Positions 19,079-26,019 of a DNA stretch of 64,000 bases are shown here, piece by piece. Every line of letters starts with the position of its first letter. The first letter of the stretch is position 1. Origin of the DNA: Coprothermobacteraceae bacterium (GTDB lineage Bacteria; Coprothermobacterota; Coprothermobacteria; Coprothermobacterales; Coprothermobacteraceae). Made by a program: the position numbers and the translations under genes. Below the pieces are notes generated by a model, which was not told the origin of the DNA, did no database searches, and saw nothing but the letters and a program-made list of their open reading frames with translations. The DNA is taken from positions 738,503-802,502 of the forward strand of contig JABLWY010000001.1 in NCBI GenBank assembly GCA_013178255.1, in the 5' to 3' direction.

Positions 19079-19663
19079 GTGAGAGTGGGTTGGGATGTTT
19101 CACACTTGGAGTTTACGATAACTGATTACTATTACTTTGGCAAGCTCCAGAGGTTCCTGTCCAAAGCTGGCCTTCAGGTCGCAGAAGTGCCAGAGTTTAC
19201 GCAGTTGGTTGATTACGACGTCATTGTGTTTAACTACCCCGAACAGCCATTCACTGACGAGGAAATCGGGTTAATCAGGCATTGGGTGCATGACGGTAAG
19301 TCTGTCATTTTTGCTGGCTATTACAAAGACGAAGATCACGTTGGAACAAATATCAACCAGGTGGCTCATAAGTTTGGATTGAGCCTAGACTTGGCGGACA
19401 AACAGGATCCTACGTCCGACGATCCATACTACTTCAACGTAGTCACCAAGGGCGGATTGCGAGGCGTGTTTCCTTGCAGTGACACAGTCTCTGGTGGCGA
19501 ACCAGTAGGTATGAGCTCCGTGGGACCCGTGATATCTGAGGTGCGCTTTGGGAAAGGGCGCTTCGTACTATTGGGTAGCTGCGTATTTTGGGATTCGTTT
19601 AGCCTCTACCTGAAGGACAACGCTGAGATAGCTCTCAGGCTTCTGACCGATAAAGACCTATAG
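19079..19663 (+). CDS. Uncharacterised protein with a glutamine-amidotransferase-like fold
   Basis: About 194 residues; no function assigned. The N-terminal half alternates predicted strands and helices (VIVFNYPEQPFTDEEIGLI, then VHDGKSVIFAGYY and DHVGTNINQVAHKFG). This pattern resembles GATase1-like/DUF4350 domains that lack the catalytic cysteine. The C-terminal VRFGKGRFVLLGSCVFWDSF fits the same fold. The GTG at 19079 is chosen because GAGGAG (19065-19070) is 8 nt upstream; ATG 19073 or GTG 19070 are alternatives. It ends 5 nt before the convergent lexA fragment, with no terminator between. Confidence 0.6.
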   Translation: MRVGWDVSHLEFTITDYYYFGKLQRFLSKAGLQVAEVPEFTQLVDYDVIVFNYPEQPFTDEEIGLIRHWVHDGKSVIFAGYYKDEDHVGTNINQVAHKFGLSLDLADKQDPTSDDPYYFNVVTKGGLRGVFPCSDTVSGGEPVGMSSVGPVISEVRFGKGRFVLLGSCVFWDSFSLYLKDNAEIALRLLTDKDL

Positions 19664-19668
19664 AACGC

Positions 19669-20049
19669 TTAGTATCGCCTTATGACTGCTACAACCTTTC
19701 CTACTATGGTAGTGTCGTCCGAGACGGGTATGGGACTGTATTTGGGGCTACAGGGTTCAAGCCACCATTGTTGATTCTCGTCTTTAACTAGTCTCTTGAC
19801 AGTTGCCATGTCCTCAACCAAAGCCACAACTATATCTCCGTGGGTCCAGGCCATCGCTGGACTTACGATTATGATGTCGCCTTCGAATATACCAGCGTTC
19901 TCCATAGAATCGCCCTTGACCCTCAGTGCGAAAGCATTTGAATCAGGCATCAAGTGGTCGAACTGCAGGTAGCCCTCTATATCCTCTACAGCTATGGTCT
20001 TTAGGCCAGCAGTTACACGACCTAGTATTGGAAAGCCTGTAGCTACCAT
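19669..20049 (-). CDS. lexA: LexA C-terminal self-cleaving domain as a separate ORF
   Basis: A 126-residue S24 peptidase domain. It begins with PILGRVTAG, which contains the Ala-Gly bond cut during the SOS response, and has the catalytic serine in KGDSMENAG and the catalytic lysine in MATVKRL. It lacks any DNA-binding domain; that domain is encoded by the ORF immediately upstream in another frame. The two overlap by 7 nt (ATGGTAG). No strong ribosome binding site precedes this ATG, so translation would depend on reinitiation, or the two parts belong together and one base is missing or extra. Confidence 0.85.
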   Translation of the reverse strand: MVATGFPILGRVTAGLKTIAVEDIEGYLQFDHLMPDSNAFALRVKGDSMENAGIFEGDIIIVSPAMAWTHGDIVVALVEDMATVKRLVKDENQQWWLEPCSPKYSPIPVSDDTTIVGKVVAVIRRY

Positions 20050-20243
20050 GATGGACTATGGCTTCTCGACCTTTTCAAGTAGCCCTTTTTCTGTAAAGCC
20101 TCCAGATGTTTTGCAATACCTCTTGGCGATTTGATCCCCAGCATTGTACACAGTTCCCTAACTGTGGGTGGATAGTGATTGGTCGCAGTGAACTGCCTAA
20201 TGGCGTCAAGAACCTCTTTTTGCCTAGGCGTAAGTCCCTTCAT
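20043..20243 (-). CDS. lexA: LexA N-terminal DNA-binding domain as a separate ORF
   Basis: A 66-residue winged helix-turn-helix matching the LexA N-terminus: LTPRQKEVLDAIRQF, then YPPTVRELCTMLGIKSPRG and LEALQKKGYLKRS. It stops at the junction with the cleavage domain. The ATG at 20243 is chosen because it matches the family N-terminus and lies 7 nt after an extended -10 box; 18 upstream in-frame codons are not conserved. There is no Shine-Dalgarno site, so initiation is probably leaderless. LexA represses the SOS regulon as a dimer held by the other domain. Confidence 0.85.
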   Translation of the reverse strand: MKGLTPRQKEVLDAIRQFTATNHYPPTVRELCTMLGIKSPRGIAKHLEALQKKGYLKRSRSHSPSW

Positions 20244-20250
20244 ACACAAT

Positions 20251-20259
20251 AGTATACCA
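20251..20259 (-). promoter_or_regulatory. Extended -10 promoter of lexA
   Basis: On the minus strand TGG-TATACT, with the ATG 7 nt downstream; no recognisable -35 (AGTGGC at 17 nt). It is back-to-back with the tRNA-Leu promoter, and the two -35 regions overlap. No clear LexA operator palindrome was seen around it. Confidence 0.55.
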
Positions 20260-20277
20260 CCTGTGTCCGCAAAGCCA

Positions 20278-20306
20278 CTGGCATAGTCCGTTCCCACATG
20301 TATAAT
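20278..20306 (+). promoter_or_regulatory. Promoter of tRNA-Leu and the downstream gene
   Basis: -35 CTGGCA (20278-20283, four of six consensus), a spacer of 17, -10 TATAAT (20301-20306). The predicted start is near 20313, about 4 nt before the mature tRNA 5' end. Confidence 0.7.
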
Positions 20307-20316
20307 AGAAAGCAGT

Positions 20317-20402
20317 GGGGGCGTGGCGAAATGGCAGACGCAGCGGACTTAAAATCCGCTGGGCTAGCGCCCGTGTGGGTTCGACTCCCACCGCCCCCAC
20401 CA
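20317..20402 (+). tRNA. tRNA-Leu, anticodon TAA
   Basis: An 86-nt class II tRNA. The acceptor stem GGGGGCG (20317-20323) pairs with CGCCCCC (20392-20398), followed by discriminator A and an encoded CCA (20400-20402). The anticodon stem GCGGA/TCCGC holds the loop CTTAAAA, with anticodon TAA at 20350-20352. The long variable arm GGGCTAGCGCCC and the T arm GTGGG-TTCGACT-CCCAC are intact. The base after CCA is the A of the next gene's ATG. Confidence 0.97.
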
Positions 20403-21320
20403 ATGAAAGGCAAGATTCCTTTGTCTGACCTTGCAGGGCTTCTAGGTGCGTACTCTGGAGCTCACCGAGACGAAGTAATCCTGGGCGCTTCAGCGCTCAA
20501 CGACAGCGCAGTTGTGCACATAGATGGCGCTTTGGTGGTTAGCACGGACCCCATAACGGGCGCCGAGGATTATGTTAGTGAGCTTTCAGTGTACGTTAAT
20601 GCCAACGATGTGCGCGTTTCGGGTGGGGAGCCGGTGGCGTACTTGGCTACCCTTCTGCTGCCCGAAGATTATCCGCTGAAGAACGTGGAAAGCCTTTTTG
20701 CTGGGTTTGACGAGGGCCTTAGGTTGGAAGGTGCTCAATTGATTGGTGGCCACACTGAGTTCACCAGCTCTGTAAATTGGCCTGTGGTCGTTGGCACCAT
20801 GTTTGGTAGGAGGATACGTGAGTTTAGCAAAGACCTGTTTGCTGAGGGACAGCAAGTTGTTTTGGCCGGCGAGTTGGGTTTAGAGGGTAGGATGATTCTC
20901 ACCAACACCTATAGAGAGAACATTAAGCGCATATCGATCAAGCACATCATGGAAACAGTCGTTGGAGATCCTGGAGTGGTTTTTGCTCATGATCTCACTG
21001 AGGGCGGGTTGGTGAGTGGTTTGTGGGAGCTGCTAAGGGGAACAAGGTTTTCCATTGATGCAATCGTGCCTCCCGATGCTGTGAGCCCAGAACTGGCAAT
21101 GCTCGCTACCCGTAGGTCTTTTAACCCCTACAAACTCCTTTCTTCGGGAGCAGTGCTGCTGGTATGTTCAGAAGCCGATCGTGTGGTTGGCTTGTTGCAC
21201 TCACAGGGTATCCATGCGTACATACTAGGGAGTCTTAAGCGCGGTGGGACCTCGTATCTCAACGGGGTGGCGTTGGAATCCTTAGATCCTGAAGGACCTG
21301 ACGCGCTTTGGCTGCTTTGA
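20403..21320 (+). CDS. AIR synthase-related (HypE/PurM-like) protein
   Basis: A 305-residue protein of the PurM/HypE superfamily, in which an N-terminal half binds ATP and a C-terminal half binds substrate. Visible are the start MKGKIPLSDLAGLLG, the motif STDPITGAEDY (compare SDPITG in relatives), NANDVRVSGGEP, and LIGGHTEF. The true substrate is unknown. The ATG at 20403 matches the family N-terminus but directly abuts the tRNA CCA; there is no Shine-Dalgarno site. After tRNA 3' processing the mRNA would begin with the AUG itself. An in-frame extension through the tRNA is an artefact. Confidence 0.85.
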   Translation: MKGKIPLSDLAGLLGAYSGAHRDEVILGASALNDSAVVHIDGALVVSTDPITGAEDYVSELSVYVNANDVRVSGGEPVAYLATLLLPEDYPLKNVESLFAGFDEGLRLEGAQLIGGHTEFTSSVNWPVVVGTMFGRRIREFSKDLFAEGQQVVLAGELGLEGRMILTNTYRENIKRISIKHIMETVVGDPGVVFAHDLTEGGLVSGLWELLRGTRFSIDAIVPPDAVSPELAMLATRRSFNPYKLLSSGAVLLVCSEADRVVGLLHSQGIHAYILGSLKRGGTSYLNGVALESLDPEGPDALWLL

Positions 21321-21373
21321 CTTAACTCGGCAAGAATGGTCATGTCTATGAGGCTTTATCCTACGAGCATTTG

Positions 21374-21382
21374 TGATATACT
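21374..21382 (+). promoter_or_regulatory. Extended -10 promoter of rpsT
   Basis: TGA-TATACT with no good -35 (CTTTAT 17 nt upstream). The start would be near 21389, leaving a leader of about 36 nt with the ribosome binding site AGGAGG. The remainder of 21321-21424 holds nothing else recognisable. Confidence 0.55.
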
Positions 21383-21424
21383 ATTTTAGTAACTCATTCA
21401 CAATGACAATAGGAGGTTCGAAAG

Positions 21425-21700
21425 ATGGCTAACACAATCTCGGCGAAGAGGCGAACAAGACTTACTAGAAAGGAAACAGCTTACAACAGGTATTGGAGAA
21501 CAACCATGAAGACCTTCATACGTAAGGCCAAGAAGGCCATAGAGGCGGGCGACATGGAGGCTGCTGCTGAGGCAGTCAAGAAGGCGCAAAGCGTCATAGA
21601 TAAGGTGGCAGTTAAGGGTGTCATTCACAAGAACGAGGCAGCTCGCCGTAAGTCCAGGCTTATGGAGATGTTGCACAAAACCGCCCAAGAATCCATGTAG
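21425..21700 (+). CDS. rpsT: 30S ribosomal protein S20
   Basis: A 91-residue, lysine/arginine-rich helical protein binding 16S rRNA. Family features are NTISAKRRTRLTRKETAYNR at the start, MKTFIRKAKKAIEAGD in the middle, and GVIHKNEAARRKSRLM near the end. Its own promoter and AGGAGG site precede it. Confidence 0.95.
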   Translation: MANTISAKRRTRLTRKETAYNRYWRTTMKTFIRKAKKAIEAGDMEAAAEAVKKAQSVIDKVAVKGVIHKNEAARRKSRLMEMLHKTAQESM

Positions 21701-21715
21701 CCATATATAATGTAA

Positions 21716-21948
<233 letters not shown>

Positions 21949-21956
21949 GATTAGAC

Positions 21957-22520
21957 ATGGTTTTGTCTGATAAGACCATTAAGAAGCTGCTTTCCGAAGG
22001 TGTTCTTAGTGTTGAGCCTTTGGATTGGTCACAGATTCAACCAGCGTCACTTGACCTTCGTTTGGGGAGAACGTTTTTAGTAGTTGAGGGGACTAGTTGT
22101 GCGTTTGTAGATCCTCGTCGCAGAGATACGCTCAAGTACCGCCAGATTGAGTGCGCTGACGACGAGCCTCTCATACTTCAGCCTGGCTTGTTCCTCTTGG
22201 GGACTACCATCGAAAGGGTGAGGCTGCCTCAAAACATAGTGGCTCGCGTGGAAGGTCGGTCTTCGCTTGGAAGAATGGGGATTCTGATACACGCGACGGC
22301 TGGATATGTGGATCCCGGGTTCGAAGGTAATATAACGCTTGAGATATCCAACGTGAACCACGTACCGGTGGCCGTGTATCCTGGAATGCGGATATGCCAG
22401 ATCAGTTTCGAATTGTTAGACCAGCCATGCGAGGTCTCATACGGCGTTAAGGGGAAGTACCAAGGTCAACAGGGGCCTACTGGATCAAGGATCTACACTG
22501 AATTCTCGCAGGAGGGATAA
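21957..22520 (+). CDS. dcd: dCTP deaminase, probably the dUMP-forming (bifunctional) type
   Basis: Deaminates dCTP in thymidylate precursor synthesis. The 187-residue trimeric-fold protein has SDKTIKKLL at the start, QIQPASLDLRLG, VEGRSSLGRMGI near residues 98-109, and ATAGYVDPGFEGNITLE near 115-131. The TAG-x-VDPGF version of the last motif is typical of bifunctional DCD-DUT enzymes that release dUMP directly; this is an inference. The ATG lies 8 nt after the terminator T-run with no ribosome binding site, so its promoter and initiation are unexplained. Confidence 0.92.
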   Translation: MVLSDKTIKKLLSEGVLSVEPLDWSQIQPASLDLRLGRTFLVVEGTSCAFVDPRRRDTLKYRQIECADDEPLILQPGLFLLGTTIERVRLPQNIVARVEGRSSLGRMGILIHATAGYVDPGFEGNITLEISNVNHVPVAVYPGMRICQISFELLDQPCEVSYGVKGKYQGQQGPTGSRIYTEFSQEG

Positions 22521-22523
22521 GAG

Positions 22524-23864
22524 TTGCTGAGCGCGGTCGTATTAGCTGGAGGTGTTGGCAAGCGTTTCAAATCAAGAGTACCCAAAGTGATGCATTTGCT
22601 TGGTGAGAAGCCCATGTTAATGCACGTAATTGACAACTTGCGTGCCGCAGGAGTTGAAGACATAGTAGTGGTGGCTTCTCCCCAAATAGTCAGTTACTTG
22701 CCTTCGGGTGTGAAAGTCGCAGTCCAAGAACAGCCGCTTGGAACTGCCCACGCACTAAAAGTGGGTGCCGACCAAGCTGCAGGCGGTGAACTCATAGTTA
22801 CGAGCGGTGACATGCCGCTAATAAAGGCTGAAACGTACAGAATGATAGCTCAAAGGCCAGAAGAGAGATTGGTTTTGGTAACGCGTTTCCCCTTCGATAG
22901 TGATTTTGGAAGGGTACGTTTTATGGAAGGGCGCTTGCGGCGCATAGTCGAAGCCAGTGACCTTCAAAATGGCGATGAGCAGAATCCGTTTGTGAACACG
23001 GGTGTCTATAAGTTGCATAAGTCCGACGTAGAGGAGTTTTATCCAAGAATAGGAAACAACAATGCAAAGGGCGAATACTATCTGACCGACCTTCTAAACG
23101 TCTTAGCAGAGTGCTGCGGTGTGGCCGTCATGGTGGACCCGGTTTGGGAGCAGTACATCGGTGTTAACACAAGAAAGGATCTAGCGAAGGCGTACTCTAT
23201 TTATAGGAGATGGCTGCTAGACAGAATCATGGAAGTATCGACAGTCATGGACCCTGAAACAACGTACGTGGGTGAGAACGTGGTTGTTGGACAAGATACT
23301 GTGATTCTGCCCAACACGTTCTTGCTGGGGACCACTGTGGTCGGAGAAGGTTGCGAAATAGGGCCAAACGCGTGGATCAAAGATAGTTTCATCGGAGATA
23401 ACGTTCATGTGTACTACTCCGTAGTAGAGGGGGCGCACATAGGCCGCGATGTGATAGTAGGGCCTTTCGCTCGATTAAGACCCGGAACGAGGTTAGCTGA
23501 TAAAGTCAGAATTGGCAATTTTGTGGAAGTCAAGAACAGCAGCTTGGGCGAGGGGACAAAAGCAAACCACCTTTCTTACATAGGCGACGCTCAAGTGGGT
23601 GCAGAAGTGAACATAGGAGCAGGTACGATTACTTGTAATTATGATGGTTACGACAAGAACAGAACGGTCATAGGAAACCGTGTATTCATAGGTTCGGACA
23701 CGATCTTGGTTGCACCAGTTGAGCTAGAGGATGAGTCTTTTACGGCCGCCGGTTCTGTGATAACGGAACGGGTGCCCAAGTTCGCTCTGGGTATTGGCAG
23801 AGCTAGGCAAGTCAACAAAGAGGGTTGGGTGTTAGAGTATAGAAGAAAGAAGGAGATGAAGTGA
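22524..23864 (+). CDS. glmU: Bifunctional UDP-N-acetylglucosamine pyrophosphorylase / glucosamine-1-phosphate N-acetyltransferase
   Basis: Makes UDP-GlcNAc for peptidoglycan. The N-terminal uridylyltransferase shows VVLAGGVGKRFKSRVPKVMH near residues 5-24 and EQPLGTAHAL near 72-81. The C-terminal half is a left-handed beta helix of hexapeptide repeats, with RPGTRLADKVRIGNFVEVKNS and NYDGYDKNRTVIG carrying acetyltransferase residues. 446 residues is normal. Start TTG with GGAGGGA upstream; prs follows in the usual glmU-prs order. Confidence 0.96.
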   Translation: MLSAVVLAGGVGKRFKSRVPKVMHLLGEKPMLMHVIDNLRAAGVEDIVVVASPQIVSYLPSGVKVAVQEQPLGTAHALKVGADQAAGGELIVTSGDMPLIKAETYRMIAQRPEERLVLVTRFPFDSDFGRVRFMEGRLRRIVEASDLQNGDEQNPFVNTGVYKLHKSDVEEFYPRIGNNNAKGEYYLTDLLNVLAECCGVAVMVDPVWEQYIGVNTRKDLAKAYSIYRRWLLDRIMEVSTVMDPETTYVGENVVVGQDTVILPNTFLLGTTVVGEGCEIGPNAWIKDSFIGDNVHVYYSVVEGAHIGRDVIVGPFARLRPGTRLADKVRIGNFVEVKNSSLGEGTKANHLSYIGDAQVGAEVNIGAGTITCNYDGYDKNRTVIGNRVFIGSDTILVAPVELEDESFTAAGSVITERVPKFALGIGRARQVNKEGWVLEYRRKKEMK

Positions 23865-23865
23865 A

Positions 23866-24816
23866 ATGGGTGTTGATGCCAGACCAATGGCGATCATCTC
23901 GGGAACGGCGAACCGGCCCCTGTCCGAGAAAATTGCTGCAGAGCTTGGTACCCATCTACTGCCTGTAGACATCTACAAGTTCAAGGACAAAGAAACTGGT
24001 GTGTTGATAAGGGAGTCAGTTAGGGGCTCAGAAGTGTTCGTTGTTCAACCCACATCTCCTCCTGTGAATGACAACCTAATGGAACTTCTGATAATGTTGG
24101 ATGCGTTACGACGCGCCTCCGCAGCCGAAATTACTGTCATAGTGCCATACTACGGTTACGGGAGACAAGACCGTAAGAGCAGACCACGCGAACCAATTAC
24201 AGCTAGGTTAGTTGCAGAGCTCCTGGAGGCAGCGGGCGCTGATCGGGTGGTGGCGGTTGACCTACACGTGCCGCAAATACAAGGGTTCTTTCGTGTTCCC
24301 GTGGATAATTTGACTGCTATGCCGCTGTTCGCTGACTATATAAAGCGCGAGAAGCCTGATCTAAGCGATACTGTCGTTGCTTCTCCTGACGTCGGAGGGG
24401 TGGTTAGAGCAAACTCGTTGGCTCTCAGACTCGATAACAGGCCTCTAGTTATCTGTGACAAGCGCAGAACGGGGCCCAATGTGGCAGAAATTGTCCACGT
24501 AATCGGCGACGTAGAAGACAAGGATGTTCTCTTGGTGGACGACATAATAGACACGGGCGGCTCCTTGATAAAGGCTGCAGATGCTTTTAAACAGCGAGGC
24601 GCAAAGAGGATCTGGGCATTAGCGACCCACGGGCTATTCAGTGGCAATGCTATAGAGGCTTTGGAACGGTCTGTCATAGAAAGAGTTGTAGTTACTGATA
24701 CGGTGAGAAGCGAGTACGCTAGTGAAAAGGTTAAAATAGTAAGCGTTGCTCGCCTCATTGCAGAGGCGATAAAGAGGATAAGGGCCAATCAAAGCATTTC
24801 GGTGCTATTTGACTAA
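23866..24816 (+). CDS. prs: Ribose-phosphate pyrophosphokinase
   Basis: Makes PRPP from ribose 5-phosphate and ATP. Visible are the flexible-loop region YYGYGRQDRKSRPREPI near residues 93-109, the metal/ATP site VDLHVPQIQGFF near 131-142, and the PRPP-binding loop VLLVDDIIDTGGSL near 224-237. 316 residues is standard. It starts 1 nt after the glmU stop, with AAGGAGATG upstream. Confidence 0.97.
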   Translation: MGVDARPMAIISGTANRPLSEKIAAELGTHLLPVDIYKFKDKETGVLIRESVRGSEVFVVQPTSPPVNDNLMELLIMLDALRRASAAEITVIVPYYGYGRQDRKSRPREPITARLVAELLEAAGADRVVAVDLHVPQIQGFFRVPVDNLTAMPLFADYIKREKPDLSDTVVASPDVGGVVRANSLALRLDNRPLVICDKRRTGPNVAEIVHVIGDVEDKDVLLVDDIIDTGGSLIKAADAFKQRGAKRIWALATHGLFSGNAIEALERSVIERVVVTDTVRSEYASEKVKIVSVARLIAEAIKRIRANQSISVLFD

Positions 24817-24833
24817 GTGAGGGGTGATTAGAA

Positions 24834-25448
24834 ATGGCATTAGAGGCTATCAAGCGTTTGGAAAAAGGTACTAGGGTAGCAAGAAGAGCAAGAAGAAACG
24901 GTTTAGTCCCTGCCGTTCTGTACGGCAAGGGTGTTGACCCAGTCTGTCTGTACGTCAGTCTTAAGGAGCTCAGGCAGGAGCATTTCAATGTCGGACATGT
25001 CCTCGACCTTGCAATTCAGGGGTCGTTGGTAAAAGCAATAATCAAGGATGTTCAAATTGAGCCTGCCACCGGTGCAGTGTTGCATCTCGATTTCCAAGCT
25101 CTGAGTGCGGGCTCTACTGTTACGGTGACCGTCCCAGTAGTCATAACAGGCGAACCAGTAGGCGTGAAGAAGGGCGGCATTTTGGAGTTCATAACTCGAG
25201 AGGTTGAGTTGGAAATACCATCTGACCGCCTGTTTGAGCAGATTGTGGTAGATGTGTCCAATCTTGACCTTGGCGACATTATTCACGTAAGAGACTTGCC
25301 CATACCTGAAGGCGTCAAAGTCTTAGAAGATCCAGATGAAGTAGTGGTTACCATTGCTGAACAAGAGGTAGAGGAAGTTGCAGCTGAAGCCGAAACGGTG
25401 TCTGAGCCTGAGGTTATAAGCAAGGGCAAGAAAGAAGAAGAGGAATAA
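24834..25448 (+). CDS. rplY: 50S ribosomal protein L25 (Ctc/TL5 form)
   Basis: 5S rRNA-binding protein. The N-terminal domain has VARRARRNGLVPAVLYGKG near residues 13-31 and the later HLDFQALS; the C-terminal TL5 domain and an acidic, alanine/glutamate-rich tail bring it to 204 residues, like the two-domain Ctc proteins. Order prs-rplY-pth is widely conserved. GAGGGGTGA precedes the ATG. Confidence 0.93.
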   Translation: MALEAIKRLEKGTRVARRARRNGLVPAVLYGKGVDPVCLYVSLKELRQEHFNVGHVLDLAIQGSLVKAIIKDVQIEPATGAVLHLDFQALSAGSTVTVTVPVVITGEPVGVKKGGILEFITREVELEIPSDRLFEQIVVDVSNLDLGDIIHVRDLPIPEGVKVLEDPDEVVVTIAEQEVEEVAAEAETVSEPEVISKGKKEEEE

Positions 25449-25458
25449 CAACACCTTA

Positions 25459-26019
25459 ATGCTAGTTGTTGGGCTTGGCAATCCTGGCCAAGAATACGTA
25501 GGTACACGCCACAACGTAGGATGGTGGGTTCTCGACCTACTTAGGTCGAGAACCCCTGGCCTAGAACTTCGCGTCAGGTGTTTTAGCCGCGTATATGTGC
25601 TGAATGGTGTCGCCACATTGGCATATCCCCACACATACATGAACCTCAGCGGGAAGGCGGTCGCCTGCTTGTACAAGCCTAATACAGATTTAGTAGTCAT
25701 ACACGATGACTTAGATCTGCCTGTGGGTAGGGCTAGAGTACGGTTTGGCGGGTCTAGTGGTGGCCATAGGGGCGTCGCGTCCATAATCGACCATTTGGGG
25801 ACTGATGCTTTTTGGCGCGTTAAGGTGGGCATAGGAAAACCTGAGCGTAAGGAGGAGACTGCCGATTACGTGCTGACATCCCCAGCAGGTATGGAGAAAG
25901 AGATGCTCCTTAAAGTTGTTGAATTTGTCTCGTCAGAGCTCGTTTCGCTGATTGAAACGAGGAATTTCATGACTTTCCAACAGAGAATCAATAGTTTTAG
26001 GTTAAATGAAAATAGTTAG
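25459..26019 (+). CDS. pth: Peptidyl-tRNA hydrolase
   Basis: Releases peptides from prematurely dropped peptidyl-tRNA. MLVVGLGNPGQEYVGTRHNV opens the protein, with the catalytic histidine at residue 18; HDDLDLPVGRARVRFGGSSG holds the catalytic aspartate near residue 92. 186 residues is usual. A 14-bp perfect inverted repeat lies in codons 23-33. The gene follows rplY by 10 nt and overlaps mfd by 14 nt. Confidence 0.96.
   Translation: MLVVGLGNPGQEYVGTRHNVGWWVLDLLRSRTPGLELRVRCFSRVYVLNGVATLAYPHTYMNLSGKAVACLYKPNTDLVVIHDDLDLPVGRARVRFGGSSGGHRGVASIIDHLGTDAFWRVKVGIGKPERKEETADYVLTSPAGMEKEMLLKVVEFVSSELVSLIETRNFMTFQQRINSFRLNENS
25526..25555 (+). repeat. Perfect 14-bp inverted repeat inside pth
   Basis: Left arm GGGTTCTCGACCTA (25526-25539), spacer CT, right arm TAGGTCGAGAACCC (25542-25555). 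It is the longest perfect inverted repeat I found in the window apart from the terminator palindrome at 18219-18245. It encodes VLDLLRSRT, a region that varies between peptidyl-tRNA hydrolases. No T-run follows, so termination is unlikely. Confidence 0.93.

Noticed and set aside
20244-20316. LexA operator between lexA and tRNA-Leu
   Set aside because: Only a GTTC half-site is present; no GAAC-N4-GTTC-like palindrome was found.
20298-20402. In-frame extension of the AIR-synthase-like gene through the tRNA
   Set aside because: The extension translates the tRNA-Leu sequence; the tRNA is intact and the family N-terminus starts at 20403.
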